A DNA stretch of 64,000 nucleotides from Caryophanales bacterium (GTDB lineage Bacteria > Bacillota > Bacilli > Exiguobacteriales > Exiguobacteriaceae): assembly GCA_902362975.1 (NCBI GenBank), contig CABIYO010000010.1, forward strand, positions 3,570-67,569, read 5' to 3'. Below are positions 53,238 through 63,978 of the stretch, piece after piece; position 1 is the stretch's first letter, and every line of letters begins with the position of its first letter. The notes under the pieces are model-generated. The model saw only the letters and a program-made list of their open reading frames with translations, was not told the origin of the DNA and made no database searches. A program made the position numbers and the translations under genes.

Positions 53238-53494
53238 AAGACCAGAAGAAAGCGATTGCGCTCTCCTATGAGCAGTCGATGGATGCGCCGCATGTCGTAG
53301 CGAAGGGAACGGGAATCGTCGCCGAGCGGATGCTTGAGATTGCTTTAACGAACGGAGTTCCTGTTCATGAAGACCCAGCGCTCCTCTCGTTATTGTCGGC
53401 GTTGAACATCGAAGAGCAGATTCCGGAGGACGTTTATCAAGTCATTGCCGAACTTTTTGTGTTTCTTTATCAGATGGAACAGGATAAAATTTGA
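53234..53494 (+). CDS. FlhB C-terminal-like small protein (YlqH-like)
   Basis: The 86-residue protein matches the cytoplasmic C-terminal domain of FlhB/YscU export proteins (KKAIALSYEQ, VVAKGTGIVAERMLEIALTN, then GVPVHEDPALLSLL). It has no membrane part. The autocleavage motif NPTH is absent (SYEQSMDAP in its place). It is the ylqH homologue and is coupled to the FliK-like gene upstream. Its partner and role are unknown. Confidence 0.88.
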   Translation: MKDQKKAIALSYEQSMDAPHVVAKGTGIVAERMLEIALTNGVPVHEDPALLSLLSALNIEEQIPEDVYQVIAELFVFLYQMEQDKI

Positions 53495-53545
53495 TTTGTC
53501 TAGGGATATATGTGAAAAAAAGATGAAAACTTAAAGCAAGAACGA

Positions 53546-53575
53546 TAGACAGCGCTTTCAGTTTTTCGTTACAAT
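53546..53575 (+). promoter_or_regulatory. Promoter of sucCD
   Basis: TAGACA (53546-53551) and TACAAT (53570-53575) are 18 bases apart. A catabolite-control site overlaps the -35. Confidence 0.6.
53547..53560. promoter_or_regulatory. Putative CcpA (cre) site at the sucC promoter
   Basis: AGACAGCGCTTTCA agrees with the cre consensus TGWAANCGNTNWCA at all but two defined positions. It covers the -35 box, so CcpA binding should repress sucCD when glucose is present. Confidence 0.6.
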
Positions 53576-53614
53576 AGACGTGCCGATATTAAAGGAGACT
53601 AAGGGGGAAAATAT

Positions 53615-54775
53615 ATGAATATCCATGAGTATCAGGCGAAAGAATTGTTAAGAAAGTTTGGGGTAGCCGTTCCGACGGGTTATCCGGCCTTTACTGTTGA
53701 AGAAGCTGTGGCAGCTGCTGCGAAGCTTGATGGTGAAGTGAAGGTAGTAAAAGCTCAAATCCACGCAGGTGGTCGCGGTAAAGCGGGTGGCGTTAAACTT
53801 GCGAAGACAGATGAAGAAGTGAGGCAATATGCTTCAGAGATTCTCGGGAAAACGCTCGTGACACACCAAACAGGTCCGGAAGGGAAAGTTGTCCAGCGTC
53901 TCTATATCGAAGAAGGTTCTGCGATTGACCAAGAATTTTACTTAGGACTCGTGCTTGACCGTTCGATCGGCCGAATTGTCATCATGGGTTCATCTGAAGG
54001 TGGAATGGACATAGAAGAAGTCGCTGAACATACACCAGAGAAGATTCATAAAGAGATCGTCGACCCGGTCGTGGGCTTACGTCCATTCCAGGCGCGTCGT
54101 CTCGCATTCAAAATGGAAGTCCCGACGAAACTCGTCAACAAGTTCAGTGACATGGTCATGAAGTTGTACAAAGTGTACGTCGAGACAGATTGCACAATCG
54201 CGGAAATCAACCCGCTCGTCACGACGAAAGACGGTAACGTCATCGCGCTCGATGCGAAGTTGAACTTCGATAGCAACGCGCTCTATCGTCACTCGGACAT
54301 CCTTGCGCTTCGTGATACGACGGAAGAAGACCCACGTGAAGTGGAAGCGTCGAAACACGACCTCAGCTACATCGCACTCGACGGAAACATCGGTTGTCTC
54401 GTCAATGGTGCCGGTCTTGCGATGGCTACGATGGATATCATCAAGCATTACGGCGCTGAGCCCGCTAACTTCCTTGACGTAGGCGGCGGTGCGACGAAAG
54501 AAAAAGTAACAGAAGCATTCAAGTTGATCTTGTCTGATGACCAGGTCAAGGGAATCTTTGTTAACATTTTCGGTGGAATCATGAAGTGTGACATCATCGC
54601 AGAGGGGATTGTCGCTGCGACGAAAGAAATCGGACTCGACTTACCACTCGTCGTTCGCTTAGAAGGAACGAACGTTGATGCTGGGAAGCGCATTCTCAAT
54701 GAATCTGGACTTGCGATCACGACGGCCAACTCGATGGCTGACGGTGCAGAAAAAATCGCAGCACTTGTTCGATAA
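53615..54775 (+). CDS. sucC: Succinyl-CoA synthetase (ADP-forming), beta subunit
   Basis: It works with SucD in the TCA cycle, making ATP and succinate from succinyl-CoA. The 386-residue ATP-grasp protein starts [12 protein letters not shown] and has [17 protein letters not shown] and the [15 protein letters not shown] motif. AAGGGGG precedes ATG 53615. Twelve bases separate it from sucD. Confidence 0.97.
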   Translation: MNIHEYQAKELLRKFGVAVPTGYPAFTVEEAVAAAAKLDGEVKVVKAQIHAGGRGKAGGVKLAKTDEEVRQYASEILGKTLVTHQTGPEGKVVQRLYIEEGSAIDQEFYLGLVLDRSIGRIVIMGSSEGGMDIEEVAEHTPEKIHKEIVDPVVGLRPFQARRLAFKMEVPTKLVNKFSDMVMKLYKVYVETDCTIAEINPLVTTKDGNVIALDAKLNFDSNALYRHSDILALRDTTEEDPREVEASKHDLSYIALDGNIGCLVNGAGLAMATMDIIKHYGAEPANFLDVGGGATKEKVTEAFKLILSDDQVKGIFVNIFGGIMKCDIIAEGIVAATKEIGLDLPLVVRLEGTNVDAGKRILNESGLAITTANSMADGAEKIAALVR

Positions 54776-54787
54776 GGGGGAAACGAC

Positions 54788-55705
54788 ATGAGTATTTGGG
54801 CGGATAAAGATACGAAAGTAATCATTCAAGGGATCACAGGGAAGCAAGGTCTGTTCCACGGTGAACAGATGCTCGCATATAACACGAAGTTAGTGGGTGG
54901 TGTCACTCCTGGTAAAGGTGGCACGACGGTCCTCGACAACGTTCCAGTCTTCAACACCGTTTCTGAAGCGGTCGAAGCGACTGGTGCCAATGCATCGATC
55001 ATCTATGTTCCACCTGCTTTCGCAGCGGATTCGATCATGGAAGCGGCTGATAGCGGCATCGAGCTCATCATCTGTATCACAGAAGGAATCCCAGTTGTGG
55101 ACATGATTCAAGTGAAACGCTATCTCGAGGACAAACCGGCTCGTTTGATTGGACCAAACTGTCCTGGTATCATCACACCAGGAGAAGCAAAACTCGGCAT
55201 CATGCCTGGCTATATTCATACGAAAGGGCACGTCGGAATCGTATCACGTTCTGGGACGCTCACGTATGAGGCGGTTCATCAGTTGACGACAGCAGGTATC
55301 GGTCAGTCGACGGCTGTTGGAATCGGGGGTGACCCGGTCAACGGAACAAACTTCATCGATACGCTCAAAGCGTTCAACGAAGATGAGGACACGAAAGCGG
55401 TCATCATGATCGGGGAAATCGGTGGAACGGCTGAAGAAGAGGCAGCTGAATGGGTAAAAGCCAACATGACGAAACCGGTTGTCGGTTTCATCGGCGGTCA
55501 GACGGCTCCTGAAGGCAAGCGTATGGGACATGCGGGCGCAATCATCTCGGGTGGTAAAGGGACGGCTGCTGAGAAAATCAAGACATTGAACGCAAATGGA
55601 ATCGAAGTCGCTGAAACACCGGCGGTCATCGGTGAAACATTGATTCGTGTCTTGAAACAGCAAGGATTATACGAAGCGTGTGTCACGGGTCAACCGACGA
55701 CATAA
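54788..55705 (+). CDS. sucD: Succinyl-CoA synthetase, alpha subunit
   Basis: SucD binds CoA and carries the phosphohistidine. The 305-residue protein has [26 protein letters not shown] and the active-site His in [10 protein letters not shown]. The order sucC-sucD-dprA-topA matches B. subtilis. A terminator follows at 55712. Confidence 0.97.
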   Translation: MSIWADKDTKVIIQGITGKQGLFHGEQMLAYNTKLVGGVTPGKGGTTVLDNVPVFNTVSEAVEATGANASIIYVPPAFAADSIMEAADSGIELIICITEGIPVVDMIQVKRYLEDKPARLIGPNCPGIITPGEAKLGIMPGYIHTKGHVGIVSRSGTLTYEAVHQLTTAGIGQSTAVGIGGDPVNGTNFIDTLKAFNEDEDTKAVIMIGEIGGTAEEEAAEWVKANMTKPVVGFIGGQTAPEGKRMGHAGAIISGGKGTAAEKIKTLNANGIEVAETPAVIGETLIRVLKQQGLYEACVTGQPTT

Positions 55706-55711
55706 GAATCT

Positions 55712-55740
55712 TGAGGGATGCTCGCATCCCTCATTTTTTT
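55712..55740 (+). terminator. Terminator after sucD
   Basis: TGAGGGATG (55712-55720) pairs with CATCCCTCA (55725-55733), followed by seven T. The dprA ribosome site AAAGGAGAG begins at 55741. Confidence 0.9.
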
Positions 55741-55755
55741 AAAGGAGAGTTTGTG

Positions 55756-56550
55756 ATGAATCAAACAATAGCTCGATTTGCTGCAGCGCGAATACCAGTT
55801 GAGTTTGTGTATCATTATTTGAACGGAACACTCGGGGCACATCGCATACAATTTTCTGAACATATCTGGAGACGGGCCGAACGAGCCTTCCGAGCATCCG
55901 AATCGTATAAACATTTCGTCACATGGGAAGATGACTTGTTCCCGAAACGGTTACTCGACATCCCTAACCCACCATATTGCTTGTTTTATCATGGAGACTT
56001 AGAAGTACTACAAGAAAGAACGACTGCGATGGTCGGAAGTCGTGAGTTGAATCGTATCAGTCAATCGCTCGTGAATCACTATCACTCTTTAATAGAAGAA
56101 ACTGTATCTGTTTCAGGTGGCGCCTTCGGAATCGATGGGCTCGTCCACGCCCATGCCCTCCGCATGCATCGCCCGACCGTGGCGGTACTCGGAGCTGGAC
56201 TGGACCGGCTCTATCCGGCGGCGAACCGGGACATGCTTTTGCAAATTTCGCAAGAGGGAATCTTGTTAAGTGAATATGTACCAAACACGCCGATTCAAAA
56301 ATTTCAATTTTTGGAAAGAAATCGTTTGGTCAGTGGTCTTGGCGATGCGTTGGTCGTTATACAGGCGAGACGAAAGAGCGGGACGATGAATACGGTCGGA
56401 CATGCCCTAGAGCAAGGGAAAACGGTATTTGCGGTACCTGGTTCGCCCCTTGATCCACTCGCGGAGGGACCAAACCGATTGATTGAAGAAGGTGCGATTC
56501 CATTGACGAATTCCGATCAAATTATTCGAGATCTCAAGATTGTACGTTGA
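55756..56550 (+). CDS. dprA: DNA-processing protein DprA
   Basis: DprA protects incoming single-stranded DNA and loads RecA during transformation. The 264-residue protein has the Rossmann-like core: MVGSRELN, SVSGGAFGIDGLVHAHAL, VAVLGAGLDRLYPAAN, and the loop RKSGTMNTVGHALEQGK. ATG 55756 follows AAAGGAGAG. It is somewhat shorter than B. subtilis DprA (about 297), mainly at the N-terminus. Confidence 0.92.
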   Translation: MNQTIARFAAARIPVEFVYHYLNGTLGAHRIQFSEHIWRRAERAFRASESYKHFVTWEDDLFPKRLLDIPNPPYCLFYHGDLEVLQERTTAMVGSRELNRISQSLVNHYHSLIEETVSVSGGAFGIDGLVHAHALRMHRPTVAVLGAGLDRLYPAANRDMLLQISQEGILLSEYVPNTPIQKFQFLERNRLVSGLGDALVVIQARRKSGTMNTVGHALEQGKTVFAVPGSPLDPLAEGPNRLIEEGAIPLTNSDQIIRDLKIVR

Positions 56551-56615
56551 CAAACCGGTGAGAACATGAATATTATGGTAGGGATTTAAATGACCTCTAA
56601 AAGGGGAGCAGATGT

Positions 56616-58712
56616 ATGGCAAAATATCTGGTGATCGTCGAATCACCTGCGAAAGCAAAAACAATTAAACGTTATTTAGGTCCGAATTATATGGTCAAGG
56701 CTTCGATGGGGCACGTGATTGACTTGCCTAAAAGTCAACTCGGGGTAGACGTCGAACACAACTTTGAACCGAAGTATATTACCATCCGTGGTAAAGGACC
56801 AGTATTGAAAGAATTGAAGACAGCAGCGAAAAAAGCGACAAAAATCTTTCTCGCGGCCGACCCCGATAGAGAAGGGGAAGCGATTGCTTGGCATTTAGCA
56901 CGCGCACTCGGTGTCGATGAAACGACTGAATGTCGTGTCGTCTTTAACGAAATCACGAAAGATGCGATTAAAGAATCGTTTAAACATCCACGTAAAATCA
57001 ATCGCGATCTCGTCGACGCACAACAAGCCCGACGCATTTTAGATCGTCTTGTCGGATACGGGATGAGTCCATTATTATGGAAGAAAGTCAAAAAAGGATT
57101 GTCTGCAGGGCGAGTTCAATCGGTAGCCGTGAAGATGATTATCGACCGTGAGCGTGAAATTAACGCGTTCGACCCGGAAGAGTACTGGACGATTAAACTT
57201 GATTTAAATCATGATGGGGAAACGTTCGAGACTTCATTTTACGGAAAAGATGGGAAGAAGATGGAATTGAAGTCTGAAGAAGATGCACAATCTGTCCTCG
57301 ATACCATCGATGATACGTTTAAAGTCATTGATGTGACGAAGAAAGAACGGAAGCGGAACGCTTCGCTACCGTTCACGACAAGTTCATTGCAGCAGGATGC
57401 TGCCCGTAAATTGAATTTCCGTGCGAAGAAGACCATGATGCTCGCGCAGCAATTATATGAAGGAATCGATCTTGGCAAAAAAGAGGGTACAGTCGGTCTG
57501 ATTACCTATATGCGTACCGACTCGACACGTATCTCTGATTTGGCGAAGACGGAGGCGAAGGAATATATCGAATCGACATTCGGTGAAGAGTATGTCGCCT
57601 CACAGAAGCAAAAGGAGAAGAAAGCGGCCAATGCACAAGACGCGCACGAAGCGATTCGTCCGACTTCGGCACTCCGCGACCCAGCTTCCTTGAAGCCTTA
57701 TCTGTCACGTGACCAGTTGCGACTGTATAAATTGATTTGGGAACGATTGATTGCGAGCCAAATGGCACCAGCCGTACTCGATACGGTCAAAATCGACGTC
57801 GAATCGAACGGGATGATTTTCCGTGCGAACGGGTCGACGGTCAAATTCCCTGGTTTCATGAAAGTGTACATCGAGTCGAAAGACGAGGACATCGAGGACA
57901 CGAACCAAGAGAAGGAAGGATTATTGCCTCCTCTCGAAGTGGATGACATCGTGACATTTGAAACGATTGAACCGAAACAGCACTTCACACAACCGCCACC
58001 TCGCTATACAGAGGCGCGACTCGTTCGAGCGATGGAAGAACTCGGGATTGGCCGTCCGTCGACGTACGCACCGACACTCGACACAATTCAACGACGCGGT
58101 TATGTCGTTCTCGAAGAGAAGAAGTTTTTACCGACTGAACTTGGAGAACTCGTCATCGAGATTCTTGATGAGTATTTCAATGACTTCATCACGGTCCAGT
58201 TCACGGCTGACATGGAGACCCTTCTTGATTCGATTGAGCGTAAGGAAGTCGAGTGGACGGAAGTCGTCGCGCCGATTTACCGTTCGTTCGAGAAACGATT
58301 GAAACGTGCCGAAGAAGAAATCGAGAAAATCGAAGTGAAGGATGAACCTGCCGGAATCGATTGTGAAGTCTGTGGTTCACCGATGGTCATCAAAATGGGA
58401 CGGTACGGGAAGTTCATGGCGTGCTCGAACTTCCCGAACTGTACGAACACGAAACCGGTACAAGTCGAAATCGGTGTCCCGTGTCCGAACTGTAAGGGTG
58501 GACAAATCGTAGAACGTCGCAGTAAAAAAGGTCGTCTCTTCTATGGTTGCTCGAACTATCCGGAATGTGAATTCGTCTCATGGGATAAACCGGTTGCGAA
58601 ACCGTGTCCAGTATGCGACAGTTTGATGGTCGAGAAGAAAATTAAAGACGGCGTAAAATATCAATGTACGAACTGTACTCACAACGAGGTACATCAGCAA
58701 GAGGAGGATTAA
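56616..58712 (+). CDS. topA: DNA topoisomerase I
   Basis: It relaxes negative supercoils by nicking one strand. The 698-residue protein has the Toprim domain ([14 protein letters not shown], then [14 protein letters not shown]), the active-site Tyr in [11 protein letters not shown], and three C-terminal four-cysteine zinc fingers (CEVC...C, CPNC...C, CPVC...CTNC). AAAAGGGG precedes ATG 56616. Its stop overlaps the trmFO start (TAATG). Confidence 0.97.
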   Translation: MAKYLVIVESPAKAKTIKRYLGPNYMVKASMGHVIDLPKSQLGVDVEHNFEPKYITIRGKGPVLKELKTAAKKATKIFLAADPDREGEAIAWHLARALGVDETTECRVVFNEITKDAIKESFKHPRKINRDLVDAQQARRILDRLVGYGMSPLLWKKVKKGLSAGRVQSVAVKMIIDREREINAFDPEEYWTIKLDLNHDGETFETSFYGKDGKKMELKSEEDAQSVLDTIDDTFKVIDVTKKERKRNASLPFTTSSLQQDAARKLNFRAKKTMMLAQQLYEGIDLGKKEGTVGLITYMRTDSTRISDLAKTEAKEYIESTFGEEYVASQKQKEKKAANAQDAHEAIRPTSALRDPASLKPYLSRDQLRLYKLIWERLIASQMAPAVLDTVKIDVESNGMIFRANGSTVKFPGFMKVYIESKDEDIEDTNQEKEGLLPPLEVDDIVTFETIEPKQHFTQPPPRYTEARLVRAMEELGIGRPSTYAPTLDTIQRRGYVVLEEKKFLPTELGELVIEILDEYFNDFITVQFTADMETLLDSIERKEVEWTEVVAPIYRSFEKRLKRAEEEIEKIEVKDEPAGIDCEVCGSPMVIKMGRYGKFMACSNFPNCTNTKPVQVEIGVPCPNCKGGQIVERRSKKGRLFYGCSNYPECEFVSWDKPVAKPCPVCDSLMVEKKIKDGVKYQCTNCTHNEVHQQEED

Positions 58713-60022
58713 TGTTGCAACAACGTGTAACTGTAATCGGGGCCGGGTTGGCCGGCTCCGAAGCGACTTGGCAACTCGCTAAGCGCGGTATTCAAGTAGA
58801 TTTGTATGAAATGAGACCGGTTCGTCAAACGCCGGCGCACCACACGGATCAATTTGCGGAGCTCGTCTGTTCGAACTCGCTACGTGCGAACGGTCTTCAA
58901 AATGCCGTAGGTGTCTTGAAAGAAGAGATGCGTACGCTTGACTCGCTCATCTTAAAAGCGGCGGACACGGCAAGTGTACCGGCTGGAGGCGCCCTTGCCG
59001 TCGATCGTCATGAGTTTGCCGGATTCATCACCGAGAAGCTGAAGAACCACGAGAATGTCACAGTGCACAACGAAGAGCTCAAGGAGATTCCTGAAGGGAT
59101 CGTGATCGTGGCGACCGGTCCGTTGACCTCTCCTGACCTCTCTGCCTCACTCAAGGCGTTTACAGGAGAAGATTATCTCTACTTCTATGACGCGGCAGCT
59201 CCGATTTTGGATGGCGATACGATTGATCGTGAAAAAGTCTATTTGAAGTCGCGTTACGACAAAGGTGAAGCTGCTTACTTGAACTGTCCGATGACAGAAG
59301 AAGAGTTTGACGTGTTTTACGAAGAGTTGATCAAGGCAGAAGTCGTTCCGCTCAAAGAATTTGAAAAAGAGATTTACTTTGAAGGATGTATGCCGTTTGA
59401 AGTCATGGCCGAGCGTGGGAAGAAGACGCTTCTGTTCGGACCGATGAAGCCGGTTGGTTTAGAAGATCCGAAGACGGGAAAACGTCCATATGCCGTCGTT
59501 CAGCTTCGTCAAGACAACTCGGCAGGCACACTTTATAACTTAGTAGGTTTCCAAACACACTTGAAGTGGGGCGAACAGAAGCGCATCATCCGTCTCATCC
59601 CAGGGCTCGAGAACGCGGACATCGTCCGTTACGGTGTCATGCACCGTAACACGTTCATCAACTCACCGAGTTTACTCAAACCGACGTATCAAGCGCGTAC
59701 ACGTGACACACTCTTCTTCGCCGGTCAGATGACAGGAGTAGAAGGATATGTAGAGTCGGCAGCGTCTGGACTTCTAGCCGGGATCAATGCGGCGAAGATG
59801 ATCGCAGGTGAAGAACTTGTCGTTCTCCCACGTGAGACGATGCTTGGTTCGATGGCGCATTACATTACGTCAGCTGACGGGAAGCATTTCCAACCGATGA
59901 ACGCAAACTTCGGATTGGTACCGTCACTAGAAGATGCTCCGAAAAAGATGAAGAAACAAGAACGGTATGAGCGTTATGCGAACCGTGCGTTAGAAACAAT
60001 CCAACAGTATAAAGACCTTTGA
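58712..60022 (+). CDS. trmFO: Methylenetetrahydrofolate-tRNA (uracil-54 C5)-methyltransferase
   Basis: TrmFO makes ribothymidine 54 in tRNA using folate and FAD. The 436-residue protein opens with the FAD-binding [13 protein letters not shown] and has [24 protein letters not shown] and [17 protein letters not shown] 58712 uses GAGGAGG at the topA 3' end. The B. subtilis gene (gid) is at the same place. Confidence 0.96.
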   Translation: MLQQRVTVIGAGLAGSEATWQLAKRGIQVDLYEMRPVRQTPAHHTDQFAELVCSNSLRANGLQNAVGVLKEEMRTLDSLILKAADTASVPAGGALAVDRHEFAGFITEKLKNHENVTVHNEELKEIPEGIVIVATGPLTSPDLSASLKAFTGEDYLYFYDAAAPILDGDTIDREKVYLKSRYDKGEAAYLNCPMTEEEFDVFYEELIKAEVVPLKEFEKEIYFEGCMPFEVMAERGKKTLLFGPMKPVGLEDPKTGKRPYAVVQLRQDNSAGTLYNLVGFQTHLKWGEQKRIIRLIPGLENADIVRYGVMHRNTFINSPSLLKPTYQARTRDTLFFAGQMTGVEGYVESAASGLLAGINAAKMIAGEELVVLPRETMLGSMAHYITSADGKHFQPMNANFGLVPSLEDAPKKMKKQERYERYANRALETIQQYKDL

Positions 60023-60027
60023 ACAGG

Positions 60028-60056
60028 AGAGCCATTTTTTGGCTCTTTTGTTTTGA
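60028..60056 (+). terminator. Terminator after trmFO
   Basis: AGAGCC (60028-60033) and GGCTCT (60041-60046) pair around ATTTTTT, followed by TTTTGTTTTG. It ends the topA-trmFO unit before the xerC promoter. Confidence 0.75.
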
Positions 60057-60095
60057 ATTAAAATTTCAATTGTGTATTTTGTTTCATACTTTGAA

Positions 60096-60110
60096 AATTT
60101 TCAGATTATT
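60096..60110. promoter_or_regulatory. Putative CodY box before xerC-hslVU-codY
   Basis: AATTTTCAGATTATT differs from the CodY consensus AATTTTCWGAAAATT at two positions. It lies 14 bases upstream of the -35 box of the operon that ends in codY, suggesting autoregulation. Confidence 0.6.
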
Positions 60111-60123
60111 GAACGGCTATCTA

Positions 60124-60152
60124 TTGTCACCTTACATTCTGTATGCTATGCT
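60124..60152 (+). promoter_or_regulatory. Promoter of the xerC-hslV-hslU-codY operon
   Basis: TTGTCA (60124-60129) and TATGCT (60147-60152) are 17 bases apart, with a TGC extension. The leader is about 45 bases. Confidence 0.65.
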
Positions 60153-60206
60153 AATTTCGATTTGACGAGAACATGCGTTTTTAAAAGTTATCGAGGAGGC
60201 GATAAA

Positions 60207-61088
60207 ATGGGATTTTTAGAGGATCGGCAATCCTTTTTGCGCTACTGCCAAATTGAACGTCGACTGTCTCCTCATACGAAACGCTCCTACGAGCAAACGC
60301 TTGACCAGTACGCCGCATATTGCCAATCGACGCATCAAGATCCCTACGATGCTCAGACGGCGCGGCGTTATTTATATGTCCTTTATGAGAAACGATTGGC
60401 CACATCCACAGTGTCCCAAAAAGTATCTTGTTTTAAGCAGTTCGGGAAGTTTATGGCAAGAGAACAAGGTGGAGAACCGCTATTTCACGACCTGACCTCA
60501 CCGAAAAAAAGACAGTCCTTGCCGACCTTTGCCGTCCCGACAGAAGTCGAACAATTGTTAGAGGCTGCATCGAGGCAAGGCGACCCGTTTTTACAGGCGA
60601 GGGACGTCGCCATTGTTGAAGTGTTCTATGGGACGGGAATCCGCGTCGCAGAACTGTGTGGGATGAATCTTACTTCATTCGATGAGGTTTTATCCTTCGT
60701 CCATGTAATGGGGAAAGGGAAGAAAGAACGATATGTCCCAATCGGACAATATGCCGTACATGCTTTGCAGCGATATATCGAATTACGCAAAGGTGTCGGA
60801 CTCCCGACAGAAACCGCATTATTTTTGAGTCAAAAAGGGAATCGGATGACAACAGACCAGATCCGCTATGTCATGAAACGTTTGAGAAAAGACAGTGGGG
60901 TACATAAACCACTTACCCCGCACTCGTTGCGACACAGCTTTGCAACGGACTTGTTAGAGCGGGGAGCGGACTTGCGTGCCGTCCAAGAGTTACTAGGGCA
61001 TGAGTCCTTGTCGACGACCGGACGGTACACCCATGTATCGACCGAACGACTTCGGTCGATTTATCAAGCGACACATCCAAGAAAGTAG
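60207..61088 (+). CDS. xerC: Tyrosine recombinase XerC (CodV-type)
   Basis: With XerD it resolves chromosome dimers at dif. The 293-residue protein has an N-terminal SAM-like core-binding domain (~1-90) and the catalytic residues Arg in GTGIRVAEL, His-x-x-Arg in HSLRHSFAT, His in [10 protein letters not shown] and nucleophile Tyr in GRYTH. GAGGAGG sets ATG 60207; longer upstream frame overlaps the promoter. In B. subtilis codV also heads the clpQ-clpY-codY operon. Confidence 0.95.
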   Translation: MGFLEDRQSFLRYCQIERRLSPHTKRSYEQTLDQYAAYCQSTHQDPYDAQTARRYLYVLYEKRLATSTVSQKVSCFKQFGKFMAREQGGEPLFHDLTSPKKRQSLPTFAVPTEVEQLLEAASRQGDPFLQARDVAIVEVFYGTGIRVAELCGMNLTSFDEVLSFVHVMGKGKKERYVPIGQYAVHALQRYIELRKGVGLPTETALFLSQKGNRMTTDQIRYVMKRLRKDSGVHKPLTPHSLRHSFATDLLERGADLRAVQELLGHESLSTTGRYTHVSTERLRSIYQATHPRK

Positions 61089-61099
61089 GAGGTTACGAT

Positions 61100-61648
61100 A
61101 TGTTTCATGCAACAACGATTTTTGCAGTTCGACACAATGGCCAATGTGCGATGAGTGGAGATGGCCAAGTCACATTCGGGAATGCCGTCATCATGAAAAA
61201 CAAGGCGAAGAAAGTCAGACGCCTTTATGGCGGGAAAGTCGTTGCCGGTTTTGCAGGTAGCGTAGCCGATGCTTTCACATTGTTTGAAAAGTTTGAATCG
61301 AAACTTGAAATGTATAACGGTAACTTGCCGCGAGCAGCGGTAGAACTTGCGAAAGAATGGCGTGGGGATAAGATGTTGCGCCAACTCGAGGCACTGTTGA
61401 TTGTGATGGATGCTGAGCATCTGTTACTCGTCTCCGGGAGTGGAGAAGTCATTGAGCCGGACGATGGGATTCTTGCAATCGGGTCTGGTGGGAACTATGC
61501 CTTGGCGGCAGGTCGCGCACTCGTGCGCCACTCCGCTGAAAAGTCTGCAGAAGAAATCGCGCGTGCCGCTCTTGAAATCGCCGGTGAGCTTTGCGTGTAT
61601 ACAAATGATCAAGTCATTGTAGAAACGATTGGAGGCGCTGCTGAATGA
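61100..61648 (+). CDS. hslV: ATP-dependent protease subunit HslV (ClpQ)
   Basis: HslV is the proteolytic core of HslUV. The 182-residue protein has [27 protein letters not shown] and the [14 protein letters not shown] motif. The N-terminus reads [10 protein letters not shown], two residues shorter than B. subtilis ClpQ and without its N-terminal Ser-Ser, so the nucleophile is unclear (see findings). TAGGAGG precedes ATG 61100; the codon before it is not a start. It overlaps hslU by four bases. Confidence 0.95.
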   Translation: MFHATTIFAVRHNGQCAMSGDGQVTFGNAVIMKNKAKKVRRLYGGKVVAGFAGSVADAFTLFEKFESKLEMYNGNLPRAAVELAKEWRGDKMLRQLEALLIVMDAEHLLLVSGSGEVIEPDDGILAIGSGGNYALAAGRALVRHSAEKSAEEIARAALEIAGELCVYTNDQVIVETIGGAAE

Positions 61649-63015
61649 AACGAGAGTTGACACCTAGACAAATCGTATCAGAGTTAGACCGTTTCGTAAT
61701 CGGACAAAAAGATGCCAAACGAGCCGTAGCGATTGCTTTACGAAATCGCTATCGTCGTCAAAAGTTGAGTGCGGACCTTCGGGATGAAGTCACACCGAAA
61801 AATATTTTGATGATTGGACCGACCGGGGTCGGAAAGACCGAAATCGCTCGACGCTTAGCCAAGCTTGTCGGTGCACCGTTCGTAAAAGTAGAAGCGACGA
61901 AATTTACGGAAGTCGGTTACGTCGGTCGTGACGTCGAGTCGATGGTGCGTGACCTCGTCGAGGCATCGGTTCGTCTTGTCAAAGAAGAGAAAAAAGACGA
62001 TGTGAAGGAGCCAGCGGAACGTGCGGCAACGGAACGCCTTTTAGATGCGTTACAAGGAAAATCAAAAGCAACACCTACTGCATCGAATCCGTTCGAGGCG
62101 TTGTTCGGGGGGCAGACCCAACAGCCTGAATCCACGACGGACACTTCTAAAAATGATCGGGCTCAACTCCGTCGTTTGCTCGAACTCGGTGAGCTCGAAG
62201 ACCGCGTCATTGAAGTGGAATTAGAAGAAAAGCAGACGATGGATTTGTTCCAAGGTCAAGGAATGGAAGGGTTGTCGAATCTTCAGGATATGCTCGGTCA
62301 AATCGTTCCGAAGAAGCGGAAACAACGTAAGTTGACGGTTCGTGAAGCCAGACCGCTTCTCATTGCGGAAGAGGCAGAGAACCTGCTCGATTTAAATGAA
62401 GTTCACGATGAAGCCGTGCGACGCAGTGAACAGATGGGAATCATCTTCGTGGATGAGATCGATAAGATTGCCACAAAATCGCAAGATCACGCTGGAGTAT
62501 CCCGTGAAGGGGTGCAACGTGACATCCTTCCAATCGTAGAAGGGTCTACGGTCGTCACGAAGTATGGACCGGTCAAAACGGATCATGTTCTCTTCATCGC
62601 GGCCGGTGCATTTCATATGTCCAAGCCGTCTGACTTGATCCCAGAGCTACAAGGACGCTTCCCGATCCGTGTTGAATTGAACAGCTTGACGGAAGAAGAC
62701 TTCGTCAAGATTTTGACGGAACCGTCACAAGCGCTCATCAAACAATATACGGCCTTGTTAGAATCTGAAGAGATCATGGTCCGTTTCACACATGAAGCCA
62801 TTGAAGAAATTGCGAAAATTGCGACACATGTCAATCGGGAGACCGATGACATCGGAGCACGTCGTCTCTATACTATAATGGAGCGCGTCTTAGAAGATTT
62901 ATCATTTGAAGCGGCTGATATGCCACAAACAACCGTGGAAATCACACCCGCATACGTACAAGCAAAAGTCGGCTCAATCGCCGATGATCGTGATTTGAGC
63001 CAATATATTTTATAA
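61645..63015 (+). CDS. hslU: ATP-dependent protease ATPase subunit HslU (ClpY)
   Basis: HslU unfolds substrates and feeds them into HslV. The 456-residue AAA+ protein has Walker [10 protein letters not shown] (58-66), an inserted I domain (about 110-240) rich in Gln and Thr, Walker [13 protein letters not shown], and the C-terminal sensor region TDDIGARRL ending in YIL. The ATGA overlap couples it to hslV. Confidence 0.96.
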   Translation: MKRELTPRQIVSELDRFVIGQKDAKRAVAIALRNRYRRQKLSADLRDEVTPKNILMIGPTGVGKTEIARRLAKLVGAPFVKVEATKFTEVGYVGRDVESMVRDLVEASVRLVKEEKKDDVKEPAERAATERLLDALQGKSKATPTASNPFEALFGGQTQQPESTTDTSKNDRAQLRRLLELGELEDRVIEVELEEKQTMDLFQGQGMEGLSNLQDMLGQIVPKKRKQRKLTVREARPLLIAEEAENLLDLNEVHDEAVRRSEQMGIIFVDEIDKIATKSQDHAGVSREGVQRDILPIVEGSTVVTKYGPVKTDHVLFIAAGAFHMSKPSDLIPELQGRFPIRVELNSLTEEDFVKILTEPSQALIKQYTALLESEEIMVRFTHEAIEEIAKIATHVNRETDDIGARRLYTIMERVLEDLSFEAADMPQTTVEITPAYVQAKVGSIADDRDLSQYIL

Positions 63016-63051
63016 GATTCTGTATGCACATACAGGGAGGAAATAGAGATT

Positions 63052-63831
63052 ATGAACTTACTAGAAAAAACTCGCCAGTTAAACACGATGCTTCAACAAG
63101 AGGCAAGTGCGCACGTTGACTTTAAAGAAATGGCGGACAAAATGCGTGAAGTCCTTGAGTCCAACACATTTATCGTGAGCCGTCGCGGACGACTTCTCGG
63201 TTTTGCAATCAAACAACAGATTGAGAATGATCGGATGAAGTCATTCTTAGTCGATCGACAGTTCCCGGAGCCGTATGCTTCGAACTTGTTCAATGTGAAA
63301 GAAACGACAGCGAACATCGGCATCGATAGTGAATATACAGCGTTCCCGGTAGAGAACCGCGATCTATTCCTTAACTCGAAGACGACGATTGTCCCAATCA
63401 TCGGTGGAGGAGAACGTTTAGGTACGCTCGTCCTTGGTCGATTGACGAATGAATTCACAGAAGACGACCTCGTTCTCGCAGAATACTCAGCAACAGTAGT
63501 TGGAATGGAAATCCTTCGCGAGAAGGCTGCGGAGGCAGAAACATCGGCACGTAAGAAAGCGGTCGTCCAGATGGCGATTAACTCGTTATCGTACTCTGAG
63601 CTTGAGGCAATCGAACACATCTTCGAAGAGCTTGGTGGAAACGAAGGGCTGCTAGTTGCTTCCAAAATTGCCGATAGAGTGGGAATCACACGTTCGGTCA
63701 TCGTCAACGCACTTCGTAAATTGGAAAGTGCAGGGGTTATAGAATCACGTTCTTTAGGAATGAAAGGAACGTATATCAAGATATTAAATGACAACTTCTT
63801 GCTTGAATTACAAAAACTGAAATCAAACTGA
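63052..63831 (+). CDS. codY: GTP-sensing global transcriptional repressor CodY
   Basis: CodY represses amino-acid uptake and synthesis genes when GTP and branched-chain amino acids are high. The 259-residue protein has the GAF ligand domain (1-155; [15 protein letters not shown]) and a C-terminal winged helix ([22 protein letters not shown] region). GGGAGG precedes ATG 63052. A perfect 7-bp hairpin (63020-63035) abuts this ribosome site. Confidence 0.97.
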   Translation: MNLLEKTRQLNTMLQQEASAHVDFKEMADKMREVLESNTFIVSRRGRLLGFAIKQQIENDRMKSFLVDRQFPEPYASNLFNVKETTANIGIDSEYTAFPVENRDLFLNSKTTIVPIIGGGERLGTLVLGRLTNEFTEDDLVLAEYSATVVGMEILREKAAEAETSARKKAVVQMAINSLSYSELEAIEHIFEELGGNEGLLVASKIADRVGITRSVIVNALRKLESAGVIESRSLGMKGTYIKILNDNFLLELQKLKSN

Positions 63832-63916
63832 AATACAACTTCAGATGTATGATTTCCATTAAAAACATTTTAAAAAGGGACTTTATTCCTAAAAAACCGC
63901 TTTCCTCAATGATATG

Positions 63917-63978
63917 CTCCCCAATAGGTAGACAGATGAAATAACAAATCTGTTTATCTGATTGGGGAGTGTTTTTTT
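63917..63978 (+). terminator. Long hairpin with T-run at the right edge
   Basis: CTCCCCAAT (63917-63925) pairs with ATTGGGGAG (63961-63969); inside, TAGACAGAT pairs with ATCTGTTTA. Seven T follow (63972-63978). It may be the terminator of the codY operon or the left-end hairpin of an insertion sequence. The stretch 63832-63916 is AT-rich and holds no gene. Confidence 0.6.

Noticed and set aside
60056..60070. Second CodY box (AAAATTTCAATTG)
   Set aside because: Too many mismatches to the consensus, and it overlaps the trmFO terminator tail.
63093..63794. Long open frame antisense to codY
   Set aside because: It mirrors codY codon structure, has no ribosome site and no recognisable protein features; codY itself is certain.
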